The position numbers were made by a program, and so were the translations under genes. 64,000 nt of DNA from Acidimicrobiaceae bacterium (GTDB taxonomy: Bacteria; Actinomycetota; Acidimicrobiia; Acidimicrobiales; Poriferisodalaceae), in NCBI GenBank assembly GCA_026713105.1, contig JAPOPC010000072.1:104613-168612 (forward strand), written 5' to 3'. The notes under the pieces are model-generated. The model was not told the origin of the DNA. It did not search any database and was given only the letters and a program-made list of their open reading frames with translations. Shown here piece after piece: positions 60,041 to 64,000 of the stretch; position 1 is the stretch's first letter; each line of letters begins with the position of its first letter.

Positions 60041-61177
60041 ATGGCCGGATCTGCGCCGAGGCTGAACGAGCACCGCACTGGCCGCACCACCCCTGACGGC
60101 ACTGTAGGGATCATTGCGAACCCGGTCTCGGGGCGCGACGTTCGCCGGGTTGCGGCGCGAGGCGCTGTGTCCACCACCGAAGACAAGCGCAATCGCATCG
60201 CCCGGGCAGTCATCGGCGCCGTCACCGCCGGGGCGACGCGAATCGTGGCCATGGCAGAACCGTTCGGCATCGCCACCGGGGCACTCACCGACCTGCGCAT
60301 AGATGCCGAGATCGAGATCGTCGACGTCGGTGCGACCGTCTCGCCCACCGACACGGTGCGCGCCGTCGAGGCCATGCGAGCGCGCAATGTCAGCGTGCTG
60401 GTGACCTTGGGCGGCGACGGGACCAACCGCACGGTCTGCGGGGTGTGGCCCGAGGCCACCGTGGTGCCGATGTCCACCGGTACGAACAACGTGTTCCCCA
60501 GCCTGACCGAGCCCACGGTGGCCGGTGCCGCCGCCGGGCTCCTGGCGAGCGGCGTGGTCGACCCCGCGGCGTGCGCCCCCCGTTCGAAGCTGATCACGGT
60601 CGGATTGCACACCGGGGTGCCGCCGGACGGCTGGACCGAGATCGCGCTGGTCGACGCAGTGACGCTGGCCGATGACTTCGTCGGCAATCGGATGCCAGCG
60701 GACGGGGCGCTGCTGCGGCAGGTCCTGGTGTCGCGCGCCCATCCTGCAAGCATCGGGCTGAGCTCACTGGCGGGGCTGCTGCGGCCTTGCCCCTTCGACG
60801 AGGACGCCGGCGTGCTGGTGGAGTGCGGACCGGGCGGTCGGCCGATGCGCGTCGCGCTGGCACCCGGGCTGTACCGGACGGTGCCCGTGCTCGATCACCG
60901 CCGTATCGAGTTGAGTGAGGCCGTGGAGCTTCGAGGCCCGACGGTGCTGTCGCTTGACGGCGACCGGGAGCGCACGATCGGCGCTGACGAAGCGGCGACT
61001 GCTGAAGTGCAGCGCTGCGGGCCCCGGGTGGTGGATGTGGAACGGGCGTTGGAGCTGGGAGCCGCAGCCGGGGTGTTCGAGACCTCGCAGGCACGGACGG
61101 GCGACCGTGCACTCAACGAAGCGTCAAGGGTCCACTACCACCACGCCGACGGCACACCGATTCGCGATTGCTGCTGA
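60041..61177 (+). CDS. ATP-NAD/AcoX-type kinase
   Basis: 378 residues. NAD-kinase/diacylglycerol-kinase superfamily: VGIIANPVSGRDVRRV, the catalytic GGDGTNR, and MSTGTNNVFP, the AcoX variant of the NAD kinase loop. AcoX-like proteins are found in acetoin and other catabolic operons and their substrate is not settled. No acetoin dehydrogenase genes occur here. The C-terminal third (about 280-378) has no recognisable motif. Near-leaderless start (TAGCGT box at 9 nt). Confidence 0.8.
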   Translation: MAGSAPRLNEHRTGRTTPDGTVGIIANPVSGRDVRRVAARGAVSTTEDKRNRIARAVIGAVTAGATRIVAMAEPFGIATGALTDLRIDAEIEIVDVGATVSPTDTVRAVEAMRARNVSVLVTLGGDGTNRTVCGVWPEATVVPMSTGTNNVFPSLTEPTVAGAAAGLLASGVVDPAACAPRSKLITVGLHTGVPPDGWTEIALVDAVTLADDFVGNRMPADGALLRQVLVSRAHPASIGLSSLAGLLRPCPFDEDAGVLVECGPGGRPMRVALAPGLYRTVPVLDHRRIELSEAVELRGPTVLSLDGDRERTIGADEAATAEVQRCGPRVVDVERALELGAAAGVFETSQARTGDRALNEASRVHYHHADGTPIRDCC

Positions 61178-61232
61178 ACGGCGGCGTCCGGTCGAGAGCG
61201 CCAGACGGCCGCGTCCAGGCGACCGGGTAATT

Positions 61233-61264
61233 CCCGACTAATCAGGTCGGGTTTGTCGTATAAT
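61233..61264 (+). promoter_or_regulatory. Peroxiredoxin promoter with inverted-repeat operator
   Basis: A perfect -10 TATAAT (61259-61264) is preceded by CCCGAC-7 nt-GTCGGG (61233-61251), an inverted repeat covering the -35 position. The core GACTAATC resembles half-sites of Rrf2-family Fe-S regulators (IscR/CymR), which is a guess from motif shape. This is the only TATAAT promoter noticed in the window. Confidence 0.6.
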
Positions 61265-61326
61265 GTCGCTGTCCTGCCCGACACGTTCCGTGCCGCGGCC
61301 GGCACTTCCCACGATGGAGGACGAAC

Positions 61327-61989
61327 ATGGCACTGCGCCTGAACGACACCGCTCCCGATTTCACCGCCAACACCACCGAAGGCGAGATCAACTTCCACGA
61401 CTGGATCGGCGACGGATGGGCACTGCTCTTCTCGCACCCGAAGGACTTCACGCCGGTATGCACGACGGAGTTAGGCGCCGTTGCCGCCCTGGCGGACGAC
61501 TTCGCCGCACGTAACTGCAAGATCATCGGTATCAGCGTGGACGGCGTGAGCGACCACATCAGCTGGAAGGCCGATATTGCGTCCGCCACCGGCCAAGAAG
61601 CCAACTACCCGCTCATCGGCGATCCTGAGCTGAACGTCGTCAAGCTCTACGACATGCTTCCTGCGGACGCCGGCGACACCTCCGAGGGTCGCACTGCGGC
61701 AGACAACGCCACAGCTCGAACCGTGTTCATCATCGGCCCGGACAAGAAGATCAAGGCGTCGCTCACCTACCCGATGACGACCGGCCGCAACTTCGCGGAG
61801 ATCTTGCGCCTGCTCGACTCGTGCCAGCTCACCGCTGCCGAGCAGGTCGCCACGCCGGCCAACTGGCAGCAGGGCGAGAACGTCATCATCGTGCCCGCCG
61901 TCTCCAACGAGGCGGCGGCCGAGAAGTACCCCGACGGCTGGGAGTCGCCGCTGCCGTACTTGCGCCTGGTGCCGCAGCCGGGCAGCTAG
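61327..61989 (+). CDS. 1-Cys peroxiredoxin (Prx6 type)
   Basis: 220 residues with Shine-Dalgarno GGAGG 7 nt before ATG 61327. Reduces hydrogen peroxide and organic peroxides. Peroxidatic Cys in HPKDFTPVCTTELG, preceded by GWALLFSHP; PLIGDPELNVVKLYDML; RTVFIIGPDKKIK; the Prx6-type C-terminal region WQQGENVIIVPAVSNEAA and YLRLVPQP. A second Cys (DSCQLTAAEQ) is not in the resolving position of 2-Cys enzymes. Convergent with pncB (46 bp gap). The upstream operator suggests oxidative or iron-sulfur stress control. Confidence 0.94.
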   Translation: MALRLNDTAPDFTANTTEGEINFHDWIGDGWALLFSHPKDFTPVCTTELGAVAALADDFAARNCKIIGISVDGVSDHISWKADIASATGQEANYPLIGDPELNVVKLYDMLPADAGDTSEGRTAADNATARTVFIIGPDKKIKASLTYPMTTGRNFAEILRLLDSCQLTAAEQVATPANWQQGENVIIVPAVSNEAAAEKYPDGWESPLPYLRLVPQPGS

Positions 61990-62035
61990 GACGTGCACCA
62001 GTAGGCACAGATGCCCTGGCGGCGCACCTGACTCT

Positions 62036-63346
62036 TCAGTTCAAGCGGGATTCGGCGGCGATTTCGGCTTCGAACGCCGGAGCGCCGTCGAGTCTGCGCA
62101 TCGTGGCGGGCATTTCGCTGCGAACTCGCTGATGAAAGACGCGATCCTGCGCGAGGGAGTAGGGGTACGCAGCATGACCAGAACGCAGCAGCGGTACGTG
62201 CAGCGGCCGGCTGTTCGTAGGGCCTGGGCGGTCCTGCTCCACCAGCGTCTCGGACACGGCTTCGCCGTTGCGCACCACCCGGTACGGCCGCACCACGCCG
62301 CCACGCGTGGCCTTGCCCTCCGATGTCTTCTGCACCGGGATGACGGGCTCAAACGTGCCTGAGTATCGGGCAATGGCCACTGCCTTGTACACCATGCCGG
62401 CGGTGGCGTGACCCGAGCCCACCACGAGCTGGGTGCCCACGCCGTAGCCGTCGACCGGCAGGTCCGCCAAGTCGGCGATGCGGTACTCGTCGAGGTCGCC
62501 CGACACCACGATGCGAGTCGACTCGGCGCCGGCATTGTCCAGCCATCCACGCACCCGCGGCACCTCGACGGTCAGATCGCCCGAGTCGATGCGCACAGCG
62601 CCGGGAACGCCGCCGAGCCGCTTCGCGGCGGCCAGCCCGCGCTCGAGCCCGGTGCGCAGGTCATAGGTGTCGATGAGCAGCGTGGTCTCAAGGCCGTGCG
62701 CGCGCATCTGCGCCTCGAACGCTGCTTCCTCGTCGTGATGGGCCAGCGTGAAGGCGTGTGCCGCGGTACCTGCCGTCGGAATGTCGAAACGCGCGCCGGC
62801 AGCAAGATTGGAGGTGGCATCGAAGCCGACCAGCCAGGCCGCTCGCGCTGCGGCCACGGCGGCGAGTTCGTGGGTGCGGCGGCCGCCCATCTCGATGAGA
62901 TGGCGTCCGACCGCGGCGTCGTGCATCCGTGCCGCGGCTGAGGCGACAGCGCAGTCGTGATTGAGCACCGACAACACGAGCGTCTCCACCAGCAACGCCG
63001 CGCCGAACGAGGCGTCCACCCGCAGCACCGGGCTGCCGGGCACGTAGAAATCGCCCTCTCGGTAGCTCCAGGCATCGCCGTCGAACCGGAACGTGGCGAG
63101 ATGCTCTAGGAGGCCATCGCTGAAACGGCCCAGGCCGGCCAAGTACTCGAGATCGTCGCCCTCGAAGCGATAATCGGCCAGCAGCTTGGCCAGGCGCCCC
63201 GGGCCAGCCACCACGCCGTATCCGCGGCCCGGCGGCAGCCGCCGGGCGAACACCTCGAAGCACGAGCGCCGGGACGCGACCCCCGACTGCAGGGCCGCAT
63301 CGAGCATGGTCAGCTCATATAGGTCGGTCAACATCGCCGTGCCCAT
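62036..63346 (-). CDS. pncB: Nicotinate phosphoribosyltransferase
   Basis: 436 residues from ATG 63346. NAD salvage: nicotinate + PRPP + ATP to nicotinate mononucleotide. Motifs: MLTDLYELTMLDAALQSG, FEVFARRLPPGRGYGV, GSPVLRVDASF, the catalytic-His region GGRRTHELAAV, LIDTYDLRTG, AVRIDSGDL and GYGVGTQLVVG. Full length for the family. It is the last ordinary chromosomal gene before base composition changes. Confidence 0.94.
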   Translation of the reverse strand: MGTAMLTDLYELTMLDAALQSGVASRRSCFEVFARRLPPGRGYGVVAGPGRLAKLLADYRFEGDDLEYLAGLGRFSDGLLEHLATFRFDGDAWSYREGDFYVPGSPVLRVDASFGAALLVETLVLSVLNHDCAVASAAARMHDAAVGRHLIEMGGRRTHELAAVAAARAAWLVGFDATSNLAAGARFDIPTAGTAAHAFTLAHHDEEAAFEAQMRAHGLETTLLIDTYDLRTGLERGLAAAKRLGGVPGAVRIDSGDLTVEVPRVRGWLDNAGAESTRIVVSGDLDEYRIADLADLPVDGYGVGTQLVVGSGHATAGMVYKAVAIARYSGTFEPVIPVQKTSEGKATRGGVVRPYRVVRNGEAVSETLVEQDRPGPTNSRPLHVPLLRSGHAAYPYSLAQDRVFHQRVRSEMPATMRRLDGAPAFEAEIAAESRLN

Positions 63347-63505
63347 ACCGAGAGTCTGCCTGATACCAGCGATGCGTTTCCCAGCAGGCCGCGGACTGGG
63401 CCGCCGCACCGGCAATGCCCGTACGTCGGCCCGGCGGCATCGGTGTGACGCTTACCTTCGCGTGTACCGCATACCTCCTGGCCCGGCTATCGCAAGAACG
63501 AATGG
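63347..63505. other. Intergenic region at a compositional boundary
   Basis: 159 bp between the pncB start and the end of the HerA-like remnant. No gene or clear repeat. From about 63450 onwards the GC content visibly drops and codon use changes, suggesting the edge of an acquired segment. Confidence 0.4.
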
Positions 63506-63860
63506 CTACTGAGCGTCATGGGTCTGCCAACGCCTGGCTATGGTCAGCATTTCGTCCGCTGTCCGGCCCCCGTGAGTCCAACCCGAAATGAAGTCGACAT
63601 CCTGTGAACTGGGCAATTCACTGTCACTCAGATCTCTAACGCGGATTCGCGCCGGAAACGCAATACTCTGGCCCGTAACCACAGCCTCTTGCCGTCGCAG
63701 TGACGACAGCGCAGAAGCGAGTCCTGTCATCGCTTCAGGCAAAGCTGCTCGGATGCGGGCCTGATCATTCTCATTTGTAACACGTAGCACAACCCAAGTG
63801 CCACATTGCGATAGCACCGTCTCATCGATTTCACTCGGCCTTTGCGATACAACAATTAGT
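63506..63860 (-). pseudogene. HerA-like ATPase/translocase, 3' remnant cut by an insertion sequence
   Basis: About 117 codons of the C-terminus remain in frame. The start of the visible part, LIVVSQRPSEIDETVLSQCG, is the HerA/DUF853 motor motif with the arginine and glutamine sensor, followed by TWVVLRVTNENDQARIRAALPE, then VTGQSIAFPARIRV. Walker A/B motifs would lie upstream but the frame is interrupted at about 63860 by a transposon end. A GTG at 63817 is an internal codon, not a real start. HerA-family ATPases occur in repair (with NurA) and in defence systems (with SIR2 or DUF4297 partners); which applies cannot be seen. Confidence 0.82.
63853..63860. repeat. Candidate target-site duplication flanking the insertion sequence
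   Basis: The 8 bp CAATTAGT adjoins the presumed IS end. ISL3 elements usually make 8-bp duplications; the partner copy would be outside the window. Confidence 0.35.
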
Positions 63861-64000
63861 GGCTCTTCGCGTTTTAGCGTGGAGTGAGGGTGTCGAGGAG
63901 GGTCCAGTCGGGTTTGCCTGCATAGAGCAGGACTCGGATTCGGTAGTGGTCGAAGTTGGTGATCCCGAACGACACTCGCTTGATGAGCTTGGCGAGGTTG
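63861..64000 (-). mobile_element. ISL3-family insertion sequence, one end
   Basis: The end reads GGCTCTTCGCGTTTT, typical of ISL3-family terminal repeats (GGCTCTTC). Inside it lies the 3' end of a transposase gene. The element interrupts the HerA-like gene and continues past 64000. Confidence 0.8.
63874..64000 (-). CDS. ISL3-type transposase, C-terminal fragment (runs off the window)
   Basis: About 41 codons ending in TAA at 63874. The peptide includes LAKLIKRVSFGITNFDHYRI, RVLLYAGKPDW and TLLDTLTPR, the standard C-terminal segment of ISL3 transposases (KRVxFGxxxFxHYRIRxLLYAG). The DDE catalytic core lies outside the window, so it cannot be said whether the enzyme is intact. Confidence 0.82.
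   Translation of the reverse strand, partial: NLAKLIKRVSFGITNFDHYRIRVLLYAGKPDWTLLDTLTPR

Noticed and set aside
63506..63817. A free-standing 103-residue protein
   Set aside because: The frame continues upstream through HerA motif residues to the IS boundary, so the GTG at 63817 is internal to a truncated gene.

Overview
The window is a high-GC, gene-dense chromosome segment from an actinobacterium. Evidence for this is the tiny ribosomal proteins bS22 and bL37, a Glp/GlpR-type molybdenum cofactor cluster, and a gene order close to the M. tuberculosis block moeA1-glpR / rsmI-metS-tatD-ksgA-ispE / pth-rplY-prsA-glmU / mfd-mazG-eno. The absence of rpfB, many leaderless-looking starts, a single-domain GlmU and many CoA-metabolism genes suggest a deep-branching lineage such as Acidimicrobiia; that placement is inference.

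Layout. 1-16042 (almost all minus strand) holds housekeeping genes: eno (5' part), mazG, a parvulin-like lipoprotein, mfd, pth, rplY, prs, glmU, tRNA-Gln, ispE, rsmA, tatD, metG, rsmI, a DUF192 protein and ychF. 16096-24729 has an alpha-methylacyl-CoA racemase, bL37, a secreted polysaccharide deacetylase, an O-acylation module (two SGNH/DUF459 proteins plus an MBOAT acyltransferase) and a phosphohexomutase. 24776-31537 is an oligopeptide-type ABC transporter operon with a permease-ATPase fusion and a terminal alpha/beta hydrolase. 31557-37148 has a PfkB kinase, aminopeptidase N, CtaG, a Sco-like copper chaperone and tRNA-Ala. 37187-42040 is the glpR-moaC-moaA-moeA-UDPGP cluster. 42121-47801 has FmdB-like, SAF-domain, UppP, PHP, TldE and TldD genes. 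47981-59971 has a YbhN-like flippase, dxs, a thiolase / HMG-CoA-synthase-like pair, a PIG-L hydrolase, an NfuA-like protein, an acrylyl-CoA reductase-like MDR, a mutase with isobutyryl-CoA mutase signature residues, and thiD. 60041-63346 has an AcoX-type NAD kinase, a 1-Cys peroxiredoxin and pncB. At about 63.4 kb GC drops and a HerA-like ATPase gene is cut by an ISL3-type element that runs off the window.

The more unusual signals are small: a repeat family shared between intergenic positions and the mfd coding sequence, stop-codon-spanning tandem hairpins between moaA and moaC, a 54-bp N-terminal duplication in a PfkB kinase, and ten genes with a TANNNT box 6-10 nt before the start codon. 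I found no CRISPR array, prophage or recognisable defence island. The truncated HerA gene is the only hint of an accessory system and lies mostly outside the window.
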